39,095 nucleotides of DNA from Opitutaceae bacterium (GTDB taxonomy: Bacteria; Verrucomicrobiota; Verrucomicrobiia; Opitutales; Coraliomargaritaceae): assembly GCA_009886465.1 (NCBI GenBank), contig QXZH01000005.1, positions 1 to 39,095 on the forward strand, given 5' to 3'. Position 1 is the stretch's first letter. The number at the start of each line of letters is the position of its first letter. Below are positions 9,918-20,192 of the stretch, in pieces. The notes under the pieces are model-generated. The model made no database searches and had not been told where the DNA came from. It saw only the letters and a list, made by a program, of their open reading frames with translations. A program made the translations under genes and the position numbers.

Positions 9918-11882
9918 ATGACTACTGATAATTCATCTATGGAGTCGGTCTCGCACGAGCACCGTAAATTCGCCCCTTCCACTGAATTTGTCGATGCGGC
10001 TCACATTAGTGGTGATTCGGCCTACAGGACGCTCTACGAGAAAAGTGTTCAGGACCCCGAAGCCTTTTGGGCAGAAGCGGCTGCAGAGCTGCATTGGTTC
10101 AAGAAGTGGGACACGGTGCTCGACGACTCTGATGCGCCATTTTTTAGATGGTTTGATGGTAGCCGCACAAATCTCTCCTACAATTGCCTCGATCGTCACA
10201 TCGATGCGGGGCGGGGCGATAAGATCGCTATTCACTGGGAGGGTGAACCTGGAGATTCGCGCGATATCAGCTACGCACAGCTCCATCTGGAGGTTTGCCG
10301 CTTAGCGAATGCTTTGAAGTCACGCGGTGTCCAGAAGGGCGACCGGATCGCAATCTACCTACCGATGATTCCTGAGTTGGCTATCGCTGTCCTCGCTTGT
10401 GCGCGTATTGGCGCTGTTCACTCGGTCATTTTTGCGGGTTTTTCAGCCGACTCAATTCGTGACCGCGTGCTCGATAGTGAGACGCGTATGGTTATCACGG
10501 CGGACGGTGGCTACCGCCGAGGAAAGATGCTGCAGCTTAAAAAGATTGTTGATGAAGGCGTGGCGAATTGCGACTGCGTGAAGGATGTCATCGTGGTTAA
10601 ACGAGGCGACGACCATCCGGTTGCTTGTCCGATGGTCGATGGCCGTGATAGTTGGTATCATGATCTCGTCGCTAATGTGAGCGACAATTGCCCCGCCGAA
10701 GAAATGGAAGCGGAAGATTTGCTGTTTTTGCTCTACACCAGTGGCACTACAGGGAAGCCAAAAGGCATCATGCACACCACGGCGGGTTACCAAGTATTTA
10801 GCTACCTTACTTCGAAGTATATTTTCGACCTGAAGCAAGACGATGTTTATTGGTGCACTGCTGATGTAGGTTGGATTACAGGACACACTTACATTGTCTA
10901 TGGAATTATGCAGAACGGAGTCACCCAAGTGATGTATGAAGGTGCTCCAAATCATCCTGACGAAGGGCGCTTTTGGGAAATTATTGAAAAGTATAAGGTT
11001 TCCATTTTCTACACCGCACCGACTGCGATCCGTGCGTTTATGAAGTGGGGCGATGATTGGGTTACGGGTAAGGATATTTCCTCGCTTCGCCTACTCGGCA
11101 CAGTTGGCGAACCAATTAACCCAGAAGCTTGGATATGGTATCACAAGCTGATCGGCGCAGAGCGTTGTCCAATCGTGGATACATGGTGGCAGACTGAGAC
11201 GGGTGGGCACATGCTCTCACCGATGCCGGGTGCGACTGCGACGAAGCCTGGTTGCGCAACAGTTCCTTTCTTTGGGGTCGAGCCAGCGATCTTAGCAGAT
11301 GATGGTAGCGAAGTCGAAGCAGGCATTCTAGCTATCAAGAAACCATGGCCAGGTATGTTGCGTGGTATTTATGGCGACCCGCAGCGTTTTAAAGATACCT
11401 ACTGGTGTAAGTGGGGCGGTAAATATTATTTTCCCGGGGACGGCGCTCGCCGCGACGAGGATGGCTATATTTGGATTCTGGGTCGTGTGGACGATGTGGT
11501 CAACGTATCGGGTCACCGTATCGGCACTGCTGAGTTGGAAAGTGTCTTCGTCGAGCACAAGGACGTGGCCGAATCCGCAGTGGTCGGCATTCCCCACGAG
11601 ATTAAAGGTCAGGGGCTAGTTGCCTTTGTCACTGTGATTGACGGTCGCGATCAAGACGATCTTCTTCGTAAGGAACTCGTCGCAATGATCGACAAGGGGA
11701 TCGGGAAGTTTGCTCGGCCTGAACGTGTTCTCTTTTCTTCGGATTTACCTAAAACACGTTCTGGTAAGATTATGCGTAGGATTCTACGCGACATCGCCGA
11801 GGGCAAAGAGTTGGGTAATGTAACGACTTTGGCTGATCCAACTGTGGTCGAAGAGCTGCAGAAACAGTATTTGGAAGTTTAG
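9918..11882 (+). CDS. acs: acetyl-CoA synthetase
   Basis: 654 aa; LLFLLYTSGTTGKPKGIMHTTAGY, VDTWWQTETGGHMLSP, DVVNVSGHRIGTAELES, LPKTRSGKIMRRILR. Confidence 0.95.
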   Translation: MTTDNSSMESVSHEHRKFAPSTEFVDAAHISGDSAYRTLYEKSVQDPEAFWAEAAAELHWFKKWDTVLDDSDAPFFRWFDGSRTNLSYNCLDRHIDAGRGDKIAIHWEGEPGDSRDISYAQLHLEVCRLANALKSRGVQKGDRIAIYLPMIPELAIAVLACARIGAVHSVIFAGFSADSIRDRVLDSETRMVITADGGYRRGKMLQLKKIVDEGVANCDCVKDVIVVKRGDDHPVACPMVDGRDSWYHDLVANVSDNCPAEEMEAEDLLFLLYTSGTTGKPKGIMHTTAGYQVFSYLTSKYIFDLKQDDVYWCTADVGWITGHTYIVYGIMQNGVTQVMYEGAPNHPDEGRFWEIIEKYKVSIFYTAPTAIRAFMKWGDDWVTGKDISSLRLLGTVGEPINPEAWIWYHKLIGAERCPIVDTWWQTETGGHMLSPMPGATATKPGCATVPFFGVEPAILADDGSEVEAGILAIKKPWPGMLRGIYGDPQRFKDTYWCKWGGKYYFPGDGARRDEDGYIWILGRVDDVVNVSGHRIGTAELESVFVEHKDVAESAVVGIPHEIKGQGLVAFVTVIDGRDQDDLLRKELVAMIDKGIGKFARPERVLFSSDLPKTRSGKIMRRILRDIAEGKELGNVTTLADPTVVEELQKQYLEV

Positions 11883-11969
11883 AAACTGAACAGATCAACG
11901 GTGATTATTGCTTTCGCTGTCGAGATACTCTTCCTAGCTAAATGGGATAATTATTTCAAACTAGCTTCA

Positions 11970-12788
11970 CTACTTGCCATCTTCTTTTGGTTCTGCGCCG
12001 TGAAGTATATTTTCGAGTTCCAGCCCAGTCATGCTTTTGATGCCCTTGAGCAGTTGCATTAGTGTAAGCATCATAATTGCCATGCTCGGGATCGCTATGA
12101 CTGGCCAACTCCAGGCCATCATTTTACTCACCTCGGAATTAAACGCATCACTGCCACTCGGACTGACTACGATCCAGCGAGCGAGAAAGTAGTTTAAAAT
12201 GCCACTTAGTAAAAAAGAAGCCGCTAGCATCCATGTGCAGCGTACAAGTAAACGATCAAAGGCGCTGACTGAATCGTGCCTGACGAGGGCGGTATGCACC
12301 TTATTTACATTAATAAGCTCGGGGTTGTAGAGAAGCGTACGAATGAGCGGGTAGGGCGTTTTTAAGGAAACCAGCACTGCAAAGCCTAGTAGAAGAGGGA
12401 TGGCAGCCTCCTTGACCGCGAACCATTCAGTTGGAATCTTTAGGATTCCAATGCCTCCAGTCAAAAGAACACTGATTAAGCCAAGGATCGAAAAAACATT
12501 ATACTTCGAACGTTTAATATAGTCGTAGAAGAAGTAGCCGACAGGAAAGGCAATCGCGAGGAGTAGCACGCCGACCGCTACATTATCGAAGTAGGGTTCA
12601 AGGTGGGAACCGAACCACTGCTTACCCTTGTTGAGTAGTAAGATTGGTAGGATCAGGTTGAAGCCTAGGTTCAGGAAAGTATTTTCCTTCCTAGCGTCCT
12701 TTTTTTTAGGTGGTTCCGAATTATCAGAAATAGACGAGTTGATGGGTTGCAGATCAGGCATGAGTTCGCTTAGAGTTTTAATGCTCAT
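11970..12788 (-). CDS. multi-pass membrane protein, possibly VC0807-like
   Basis: From the ATG at 12788 ([19 protein letters not shown]...), about 272 aa with several TM segments. The upstream extension to 12980 is antisense to coaB. Family is tentative. Confidence 0.65.
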   Translation of the reverse strand: MSIKTLSELMPDLQPINSSISDNSEPPKKKDARKENTFLNLGFNLILPILLLNKGKQWFGSHLEPYFDNVAVGVLLLAIAFPVGYFFYDYIKRSKYNVFSILGLISVLLTGGIGILKIPTEWFAVKEAAIPLLLGFAVLVSLKTPYPLIRTLLYNPELINVNKVHTALVRHDSVSAFDRLLVRCTWMLAASFLLSGILNYFLARWIVVSPSGSDAFNSEVSKMMAWSWPVIAIPSMAIMMLTLMQLLKGIKSMTGLELENILHGAEPKEDGK

Positions 12789-13434
12789 GTCGAACGCAAG
12801 CTCTATTCGTTGTCTCATTACCGCAGGCCCCACCCGTGAGCTTATCGATCCGGTGCGCTTTATCAGTAATCCTTCGACAGGGAAAATGGGCTTTTCCATT
12901 GCCCAGGCCGCTATTGAGGTGGGCTGGAACGTTGATCTTGTGACTGGTCCTGTCGCTCTAGAAGAACCAATTGGCGCCATCCTCTACCCAGTTATGACTG
13001 CCGAAGAAATGCTACATCAGGTAGATGCGCTCTTCGATGCTTGTGATATCCTCATTATGACGGCGGCGGTCAGCGACTTTCGCCCCGTTATACAGCACAC
13101 TCAAAAAGAAAAGAAGGGTGTCGCTTCCATGAATATTGAGTTCGAGCGCACCACGGACATCCTAAAAACTATGTCCGACCGTAAAGCGCACCAGACAGTA
13201 GTTGGCTTTGCTGCTGAAACAAAGGATGTGGTCGCCTCTGCCATGGAAAAGCTAGCATCCAAGAACTTAGACTTCATTGTAGCTAATGAAGTTGGCAGAG
13301 TAGGGTCAGGATTTGCTGCGGATACAAACGAAGTATTTCTGATCGCTGCTGATGGAACTTCCATCAAGCTAGGTCCCTCCACTAAATCGGCTATTGCTGA
13401 AGAATTGATACAACTCGTTACGCCCACGAAATGA
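12787..13434 (+). CDS. coaB: phosphopantothenate-cysteine ligase (stand-alone CoaB-type)
   Basis: [34 protein letters not shown]..., [17 protein letters not shown]; no fused CoaC flavoprotein domain. Confidence 0.85.
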   Translation: MSNASSIRCLITAGPTRELIDPVRFISNPSTGKMGFSIAQAAIEVGWNVDLVTGPVALEEPIGAILYPVMTAEEMLHQVDALFDACDILIMTAAVSDFRPVIQHTQKEKKGVASMNIEFERTTDILKTMSDRKAHQTVVGFAAETKDVVASAMEKLASKNLDFIVANEVGRVGSGFAADTNEVFLIAADGTSIKLGPSTKSAIAEELIQLVTPTK

Positions 13435-13474
13435 TGGCTTCTACTTTTTAACTCTTATATTTTAACTTCTTCTG

Positions 13475-14644
13475 ATGAAAAACACTGGACTAGAAAAAAT
13501 ACTTGGGCGGATCGAAGATCTTGATTCAGTGAATTTGGGTATCCTCGTGCAGCGTCTTGCTCGCGAACGCAAGATGCAGGAGACTGTCTTTAATACGATT
13601 CAAGATGGTGTTATTGTGATCGATTCAGATGGAGTGGTGCAATATGCAAACGATGCAGCTCTAGGATTAATTGGCCTCAAGGAAAACGATATCGGTGTTA
13701 CTAGACTCTGGAAAATGGTGCCCGATTTGGCTAATTCGATCGATCGTGAAGAAGTGGAGGGTAAAAAGAAATCGGCTCCCGTTCTCTCGCGAGAGATAGA
13801 ACTTAACTACCCCGAGCATCGCGTAGTACGTCTCTACATGGTACCAATCGATGCTCAAGTTGGCCATGATGATAGTGGCGGTTACGTTATCGTTCTGTCC
13901 GACGTAACTGAAGAACGTGTTTCGATGGAGGAGCGGATCGAAAGTGAGCGTATCGACTCTATCGTTCGTCTAGCCGCAGGCGTAGCGCACGAACTTGGAA
14001 ACCCGCTTAATTCTTTGACGATTCATTTACAGCTAATTGAGCGCAAGATCAAGAAACTAGGTGAGCAGACAGACGCCGCTAAATTGGCCGAGTCCTTGCA
14101 GGTGTGCCAAGGAGAGGTGGAGCGACTCGATGGCATCATTACCCACTTTCTCGAAGCAGTGCGACCGCAGAAGCCCGAGTTAAATGAGCTTGATTTGCTA
14201 AGGCTCGTTGAGGAAGTACTGCGCGTGCAGGAGGCAGAGTTGGGCGACCGGAAACTCGATGTAAAAGTCGAAGTCAGTGATGATTTACCCACGATTCTAG
14301 GTGACAGTGATCAAATTAAGCAGGTCTTTTTTAATCTAATCAAAAATGCGATGGAAGCCATGCAGCCTAATGGAAGTCTTCGAATCATTGCACGTCGTGA
14401 TGACGACTACGTTTATCTGCAATTTGTTGATACGGGCTCAGGCATTTCTGAAGAGGATCTTTCCAAGGTTTTTCAAGCCTACTATACGACGAAAAAGGGA
14501 GGCCACGGCCTTGGCATGATGATTGTTGAGCGTATTATGCGTGCACATGGTGGGCACATCAACATTGAGTCTAGAAAAGAGGCGGGCACAGCCATTACCT
14601 TGCAGTTCCCTCAGCAGCATCGGCGAACAAGGCTGCTTGAGTAG
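13475..14644 (+). CDS. PAS-domain sensor histidine kinase (NtrB-like)
   Basis: PAS ([27 protein letters not shown]), H-box [17 protein letters not shown] boxes ([33 protein letters not shown]). Confidence 0.92.
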   Translation: MKNTGLEKILGRIEDLDSVNLGILVQRLARERKMQETVFNTIQDGVIVIDSDGVVQYANDAALGLIGLKENDIGVTRLWKMVPDLANSIDREEVEGKKKSAPVLSREIELNYPEHRVVRLYMVPIDAQVGHDDSGGYVIVLSDVTEERVSMEERIESERIDSIVRLAAGVAHELGNPLNSLTIHLQLIERKIKKLGEQTDAAKLAESLQVCQGEVERLDGIITHFLEAVRPQKPELNELDLLRLVEEVLRVQEAELGDRKLDVKVEVSDDLPTILGDSDQIKQVFFNLIKNAMEAMQPNGSLRIIARRDDDYVYLQFVDTGSGISEEDLSKVFQAYYTTKKGGHGLGMMIVERIMRAHGGHINIESRKEAGTAITLQFPQQHRRTRLLE

Positions 14645-14775
14645 GTAGGATATGCATATTTTAGCGAGCCCAGATGTAATGTGATTGATTTTGGACTTGG
14701 TGATTTTTGTTAGTCTGGGGGATGGCACTTCGAAAAGATTGACTTTATTTAGCGTATTATATCAGTTATATTCAG

Positions 14776-15378
14776 ATGAGCACTGCTCCAAAGTATCGAG
14801 TTTTGGTTTTGAACCGGTTGTGGCAGCCAGTTAACATCGTCGGCGTTGAGCGAGCTTTCAGCCTACTGCTTCAAGACCACGCGCAGGTTATCTACACCGG
14901 GGACGAGAATTTCCGTTTGATGGACTCAGCTGCTTGGTTGAAACTCTCTCAGGAAGCGTCTCCTGTGGGCAATGAGGCCTGCATTCAGACTGTTCGTTTA
15001 CGGATACGAATGCCCAAGGTCCTGCTACTTCGTAGCTATGACAAGTTACCAACTCAGGAAATTAAATTCACACGAAACAACCTTTTTGAACGCGATGATT
15101 ATCGCTGTCAATATTGCGGTAATCACTTCGATGCGGTGCATTTAAATATGGACCACGTAATCCCTCGTGATATAGGTGGGCGAACCTCTTGGGAAAATAT
15201 TGTTACATCATGTATTAAGTGTAATTCATGCAAAGCGAACCGTCTGCCACATCAGGCAAATATGCACCTAATCCGTAAGCCCGAGCGCCCGAAGTGGCGT
15301 CCATTTGTTAGTTCTTTGATTGGTCAAAGCTATGACTCGGATTGGGACCATTTTATCAATTTGAAGAAGCCAGCGTAA
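14776..15378 (+). CDS. HNH endonuclease family protein
   Basis: VLNRLWQPVNIVGVERAFSLL... RCQYCGNHFDAVHLNMDHVIPRDIGGRTSWENIVTSCIKCNSCKANR. Confidence 0.9.
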   Translation: MSTAPKYRVLVLNRLWQPVNIVGVERAFSLLLQDHAQVIYTGDENFRLMDSAAWLKLSQEASPVGNEACIQTVRLRIRMPKVLLLRSYDKLPTQEIKFTRNNLFERDDYRCQYCGNHFDAVHLNMDHVIPRDIGGRTSWENIVTSCIKCNSCKANRLPHQANMHLIRKPERPKWRPFVSSLIGQSYDSDWDHFINLKKPA

Positions 15379-15479
15379 GTTTTGGGGTTCAGATTTATAC
15401 GGCTGCATTCTGAAATATGCCCAGCCGAAACACTCACTGATACGAATTAAATAGCTAAAGTATTCCTCCAGTATCGAAA

Positions 15480-15566
15480 CTAAAACAGCCATAATCCAAC
15501 CATCGCCAAGATGAGAATCAGTAGGATCACGGAGAGGCTTTTACGTTCTTGGCTGGTCAGTCGCAT
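15480..15566 (-). CDS. putative 28-aa single-TM small protein
   Basis: ATG at 15566 to TAG at 15480: MRLTSQERKSLSVILLILILAMVGLWLF; charged N-terminus then a clean hydrophobic helix. Confidence 0.35.
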   Translation of the reverse strand: MRLTSQERKSLSVILLILILAMVGLWLF

Positions 15567-15732
15567 GTTATAATATGTAGGTAATTTCACCCTTTTGGAC
15601 AATACTTAAGTCAGGAATATAAGCGGTAATCTCCGTGGCATTCTCACCAATTTCTGATTTATTATTAAGAACCGTTTATTTACGATGCAGTCTGAGATTG
15701 AGTTCTTTTAATAAGTCTATTGAGTTTAAAGT

Positions 15733-16296
15733 ATGAGAATAGTTGTCCCCTTGCTGTTTACTTTTACGATCCTAACTTGCTTCACTGCTTGTTTAAGTAC
15801 ACCGCCTTACGGAGAGTTCGTTAAAACGATCAATTTCACTTCACTAGATACCTTCAGCTACAAGCATACGCTTACTACAGGCATGAATTTCCGTAAGTCT
15901 GATGAGCTGCTACTCGAAGAACTATCCGAGCAAGTAGTTGTCAGCCAGTTAGAAGGCAGGGGTTTTGAACCTACCGAGGTCGACGCTGATTTTTTCGCTG
16001 TAGTTAAATGGAAAAAGTCAGTGACTAACTATGCAAACCCCTTTGACCACATTGATCCCTACAACGAGGTCATCGCTCGTCGAGATGATCCAAGCAGTCG
16101 ATTCGCCTCACGCCTACACCTGACTCTTGAAATTTACGAGAGTAGCACTCGCAATCTTTTTTGGCGAAACGAACTTCCTAACATCTTCGACGCACTACAG
16201 CTCACGGAAGAGCGAGTTAGTGATTCGCTCAAGTTAGCGATCAAGAATTTCCCCCAACACATTGTTAAGGACCCAAACTTGCCGAGCATCCACTAA
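15733..16296 (+). CDS. DUF4136-like lipoprotein
   Basis: Lipoprotein signal (LFTFTILTCFTAC) and DUF4136-like body (FFAVVKWKKSVTNYANPFDH...ASRLHLTLEIYESSTRNLFWRNEL). Confidence 0.65.
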   Translation: MRIVVPLLFTFTILTCFTACLSTPPYGEFVKTINFTSLDTFSYKHTLTTGMNFRKSDELLLEELSEQVVVSQLEGRGFEPTEVDADFFAVVKWKKSVTNYANPFDHIDPYNEVIARRDDPSSRFASRLHLTLEIYESSTRNLFWRNELPNIFDALQLTEERVSDSLKLAIKNFPQHIVKDPNLPSIH

Positions 16297-16312
16297 CCCT
16301 GTTATCTTGTAG

Positions 16313-17059
16313 TTATAGGTCTGCAAGGAAGGTGTGAATAGCCATTTTCACGGGATCAGATTGTTCAAGATGGGGCATGTGCGATGCATTTGCTATGGTA
16401 AAATGGGAGGAGTGAGGTAAGACAGCCTGCATGCGATGAGCAATGTTTGTATATTTCGTGTCTTTTTCGCCAGTTATGAGAAGGGCAGGCACAGTGAGTT
16501 TGCCTAATTCTGGCCAAAGATTAGGGGCATCGCCCTGGCCGAATTGCCGTAAACTTTTGGCTAGGCCTGTGCTAGTGTTTTTTAGGCGATTAGCCTGCAT
16601 GGAGGCCCGCAGATTACCGGTTATGTGTTTTTGGCTCCGTATTAGAGGCGTCTCTTGCCAGAATTCTAGGAATGCTTGCATGCCGAGTCGCTCAATGGAA
16701 TCTGCGAGTTCGGCGTCTGCAATGCGGCGATTAGTACGCTCGGTCTCGTCTTCGATACCAGGGTTAGCGCTAATCAGGATGAGTGCATCCCATACTCCGG
16801 GGTGATACGCCGCATGAAGAAGAGAGGCTCTTGCGCCCATCGAATAGCCCAGGAGAATTTTTTGAGTAGTGACTGGTGGTTGATGATGGGTTATTAATTC
16901 GTTGATGCAATCAACAGTGCCTTGTGGAGAGCAGTCTAACTGAGGTTCGAAGCCATGTCCTGGTAGTTCGGGGCAGTGCCAATCGCCGCTGACTTGTTGC
17001 GCGAGCGGCGCAAAGTCGGCACCGCAACCAGTAAAGCCGTGGAGTGCTAGTATAAACAT
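16313..17059 (-). CDS. alpha/beta hydrolase, MenH-like
   Basis: LALHGFTGCGADF, nucleophile elbow GYSMGARASL, C-terminal LLITGEKDTKY and NASHMPHLEQ. Confidence 0.85.
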   Translation of the reverse strand: MFILALHGFTGCGADFAPLAQQVSGDWHCPELPGHGFEPQLDCSPQGTVDCINELITHHQPPVTTQKILLGYSMGARASLLHAAYHPGVWDALILISANPGIEDETERTNRRIADAELADSIERLGMQAFLEFWQETPLIRSQKHITGNLRASMQANRLKNTSTGLAKSLRQFGQGDAPNLWPELGKLTVPALLITGEKDTKYTNIAHRMQAVLPHSSHFTIANASHMPHLEQSDPVKMAIHTFLADL

Positions 17060-17103
17060 TTAAGAACAAATATCTAAGAGTGGATAGTGTAGAGTAAAAT
17101 ACA

Positions 17104-17131
17104 AAAAGCGGCTACGTTTCCGAAGCCGCTT
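17104..17131 (-). terminator. intrinsic terminator of the cyclophilin gene
   Basis: Minus strand AAGCGGCTtcggaaacgtAGCCGCTTTTTGT: perfect 8-bp stem (17106-17113/17124-17131) followed by a short U-tract. Confidence 0.75.
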
Positions 17132-17210
17132 AAAATATAATTATGTAATCAATCTTCTCCCTCAGTTCTCAATTGGAGTGGATGGTCCAATCAATGATTC
17201 ATAACGTGAA

Positions 17211-17678
17211 CTACTCGCAGATTGTCGCGGATATGATCTTCTGCTCGTCGATGGGACGGTCACTGGCACCTTTTTTGACACCTTCGAGTTTTTCGATGAC
17301 ATCCATGCCTTCGGTGACTTCACCGAAGATGGTGTGGTTCATGTGAAGCCAAGGAGTGGCTGCGGTGGTGATAAAAAATTGGCTGCCATTAGTTCCTGGG
17401 CCTGCATTGGCCATAGCTAGAATACCAGCTTTATCGAACTTTAGATCACGGGCACATTCATCTTCAAAGTTTTTGCCCCATATAGATTCACCTCCACGGC
17501 CTGTGCCAGTGGGGTCGCCGCCTTGAATCATGAATTGTTCAATGATACGGTGAAAGATGACGCCATTGTAGTAGCCATTCTTGCAGTGCGTAGTGAAGTT
17601 TTCACAGGTTTTTGGTGCAACCTCAGCGAAGAGGTCGAATGTGATGGAGCCTTGGGTAGTTTCGAGTGTGACTTTCAT
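17211..17678 (-). CDS. ppiB: peptidyl-prolyl cis-trans isomerase (cyclophilin type)
   Basis: GVIFHRIIEQFMIQGGDPTGTGRGGESIWG, LAMANAGPGTNGSQFFITTAATPWLHMNHTIFGEV. Confidence 0.93.
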   Translation of the reverse strand: MKVTLETTQGSITFDLFAEVAPKTCENFTTHCKNGYYNGVIFHRIIEQFMIQGGDPTGTGRGGESIWGKNFEDECARDLKFDKAGILAMANAGPGTNGSQFFITTAATPWLHMNHTIFGEVTEGMDVIEKLEGVKKGASDRPIDEQKIISATICE

Positions 17679-17739
17679 AGTTGTAGAAGTTATAAATTAG
17701 AATTTTTAGTTTTGGCGTTTCTGAGACCTAAGAGTAAAG

Positions 17740-19269
17740 TCATTTAAGGTGAGTGATTGTTTCAACGACAAAATGTTCTAAGCTGGAATGAGTGGCCTCG
17801 AATGCAACTGGAAGTTTGAGTTCTTTCAGGGTTTTTGTGGTGAGAGGTCCGATACTACCGAAGGAGGGCTTGCGCGCACTGGGTTCTAGTCTGAGTGACT
17901 CGTTTTGCTCGACAAAAGACTTTACAGTAGAGGAACTGGTGAAGAGCACGGCATCGGCACCTTCCTTGCGGAAGTGTTCTGCAGAGGATTCTTGGCTGAG
18001 GTCGGTTTTACTCGTCTGATAGAGTGGTAGGGTATCGACGATGGCACGGCCTTCGTCGGACTCTAGGCGCGCGATAAGGTTGTCGCGGTTTTGGTTGCCC
18101 GTTACGACGAGTAACTGAACGCTTTCGACTCCTTCGTTTTCTATCAGTTCCTTGGCTAGGGCATCCGCATTAGCCTGTTTTGGAACGAGGTCGACCTTGA
18201 GCTTATGTTTCTCGATCTCGCGCGCGGTTGCGGCTCCGACCGCGGCTATACGCATGGGGCCAAGGCAGCGGATATCGTCGTAAGCTTTATAAAAGAGGTC
18301 GAAGAAGTTTTTCACGCCATTCGCGCTAGTGAAGATGATCCATTCGTAAACAGCGATGCCTGCTAGGACTTCGCTCACTCGTTGGCCATCGAAATGTTGC
18401 TCTACAGAGATAAAAGGAAGCTCGATAACTTCGGCACCTTGATCGGCGAGCATTTGCGTGAGTTGACCAGCCTGCTCTCGGGCCCGTGTGACGACGATAC
18501 GTTTACCAAAGAGTGGACGACCTTCAAACCATTCGGTTTTGGCTCTATGGGCAACGACTTCGCCAATAATGATCATGGAGGGTGCACCGAGACCAGAGGC
18601 CTCGAGATCTTCTACAATGGTGTCTAGGGTGCCGTAAACGGAGCGTTGCCGGTTGAGTGTGGCCCATTCGACTATAGCAACGGGTGTAGTTCCAACCATG
18701 CCGCCTTCTTTTAACTCGGTAGTGATCCGTGGTAATTGACCGACGCCCATGTAGAGACAGAGTGTGCCTTTAGTTTTGGCATACACTCTGAAGTCAATAC
18801 TGAGTGTGTGTTTTTCCGGATTTTCGTGACCGGTTAGAAAGGTAATAGCAGAGCTGTAATCCCTGTGAGAGAGGGGAATGCCAGTGTATGCGGCCGTGGC
18901 GAGGGCTGCAGTCACACCCGGGACGACCTCGAAGGGGATTTTATCGATTTGTAGCTCTTCGATTTCTTCTCCACCTCGACCAAATACGTAGGGATCACCA
19001 CCTTTAAGGCGGACGACTTGTTTTCCTTTGTTGGCACGGTCGACGAGAATCTCTTCGATCTCATCCTGCGGGATGGAGTGGCGACCTGCGCTCTTGCCTA
19101 CGTAGATCTTCTCGGAGTCTGGTTTTGTCCAATCGAGTAGTTTTGAGTTAGCGAGATAGTCGTAAACGATGACATCAGCGAGCTCGAGCAGCTCACGTGC
19201 GCGGACAGTAACGAGACCTGGATCCCCAGGGCCTGCGCCAATTAGATAAACCTTTCCTTTAACTGACAT
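17740..19269 (-). CDS. cobA-hemD: uroporphyrinogen-III C-methyltransferase / uroporphyrinogen-III synthase fusion
   Basis: N-terminal SUMT ([40 protein letters not shown]) and C-terminal HemD ([18 protein letters not shown]...[11 protein letters not shown]...[10 protein letters not shown]). Confidence 0.93.
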   Translation of the reverse strand: MSVKGKVYLIGAGPGDPGLVTVRARELLELADVIVYDYLANSKLLDWTKPDSEKIYVGKSAGRHSIPQDEIEEILVDRANKGKQVVRLKGGDPYVFGRGGEEIEELQIDKIPFEVVPGVTAALATAAYTGIPLSHRDYSSAITFLTGHENPEKHTLSIDFRVYAKTKGTLCLYMGVGQLPRITTELKEGGMVGTTPVAIVEWATLNRQRSVYGTLDTIVEDLEASGLGAPSMIIIGEVVAHRAKTEWFEGRPLFGKRIVVTRAREQAGQLTQMLADQGAEVIELPFISVEQHFDGQRVSEVLAGIAVYEWIIFTSANGVKNFFDLFYKAYDDIRCLGPMRIAAVGAATAREIEKHKLKVDLVPKQANADALAKELIENEGVESVQLLVVTGNQNRDNLIARLESDEGRAIVDTLPLYQTSKTDLSQESSAEHFRKEGADAVLFTSSSTVKSFVEQNESLRLEPSARKPSFGSIGPLTTKTLKELKLPVAFEATHSSLEHFVVETITHLK

Positions 19270-19272
19270 ACT

Positions 19273-20130
19273 TTAAGTAATAGCGAGCTGCTCCATGACA
19301 AGCTCGAGCTCGGGCTCAACCTGATCGAGTGCTGTTAGCGTGATCTCGAAAGTGCGGTGCCCAACTTCTGGATGATAGATGCGAAAGAGACCTTCTTTAT
19401 AGTAAGCACCGACAGGGATCTGGCAACCGCTCCCGAGTCGTTTTAGGAAGGCTTTTTCTAAGGTGACGGCTAGTTTAGTGTCAGTGCAGAAGAGGTCTTT
19501 GTATTTAGCGAGGTCCTCGGTTCGGCACTGCACAGCAATGGCCGCTTGTCCAGGGGCGGGGACGACTTGTTCTACGGCTAGCTCCAGAAACTCGAGGCCG
19601 TCGAATGCTGCGATGTCTAGGCGATCGAGACCGGCTGCAGCGAGTAGGCTGGCATCGCATTCGCCGGCTGCGATTTTTCGCAAGCGAGTGCCGACGTTAC
19701 CACGAATAGTTGTCCAATTTGCTTCTGGATAAAGGAGGCCAGCTTGAACTCGGCGACGCGGGCTGCTGGAGGCGATGGTTTGTGGGTTGGGGGAGTCTTT
19801 GCGATGAACAAGGACGTCATTGACCCGAGCTCGTGACAGGTAGCCAGCGATGGCGAGTCCCTCCGGCAATGTGGTTGGCATGTCTTTCGCGCTGTGAACT
19901 GCTAGCTCGGCGCGTCCCTGGATAAGGGAATCTTCCAGCTCTTTGGTAAAAAGCCCGATCCCGCCACGTTTTTCAAGCGACCAGTTCAGACGTTCGTCTA
20001 CTTGTGTAGAGAGTTCTAGATTCTCATAGCTTCCTTCAGGTAGCTTTTCTGCTAAGCATGCACGCACCATCTCCGTCTGCTTGAGAGCAAGCGGACTCTT
20101 GCGAGTTGCGATGAATGTAGTGGCAGTCAT
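19273..20130 (-). CDS. hemC: hydroxymethylbilane synthase (porphobilinogen deaminase)
   Basis: ATRKSPLALKQTEMV, AVHSAKDMPTTLPEGL, IASSSPRRRVQ, IRGNVGTRLRK, GSGCQIPVGAYY (dipyrromethane Cys). Confidence 0.93.
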   Translation of the reverse strand: MTATTFIATRKSPLALKQTEMVRACLAEKLPEGSYENLELSTQVDERLNWSLEKRGGIGLFTKELEDSLIQGRAELAVHSAKDMPTTLPEGLAIAGYLSRARVNDVLVHRKDSPNPQTIASSSPRRRVQAGLLYPEANWTTIRGNVGTRLRKIAAGECDASLLAAAGLDRLDIAAFDGLEFLELAVEQVVPAPGQAAIAVQCRTEDLAKYKDLFCTDTKLAVTLEKAFLKRLGSGCQIPVGAYYKEGLFRIYHPEVGHRTFEITLTALDQVEPELELVMEQLAIT

Positions 20131-20134
20131 AAAC

Positions 20135-20169
20135 TAAAAAGCGATCGTCAGACTATTCCGACGACCGCT
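20135..20169 (-). terminator. intrinsic terminator of ilvC
   Basis: Minus strand AGCGGTCGTC-ggaatagtct-GACGATCGCT followed by TTTTTAG; 10-bp stem with one G-U. Confidence 0.8.
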
Positions 20170-20192
20170 AAAAGTTTCAAATATGAAATTTC

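Noticed and set aside
12788-12980. N-terminal extension of the minus-strand membrane protein ORF
   Set aside because: Overlaps the conserved CoaB core antisense ([19 protein letters not shown]), so the start at 12788 is preferred.
14776-15378. HNH gene as a homing endonuclease or mobile intron
   Set aside because: No interrupted host gene, intron fold or inteins around it; it looks like the common chromosomal HNH family.
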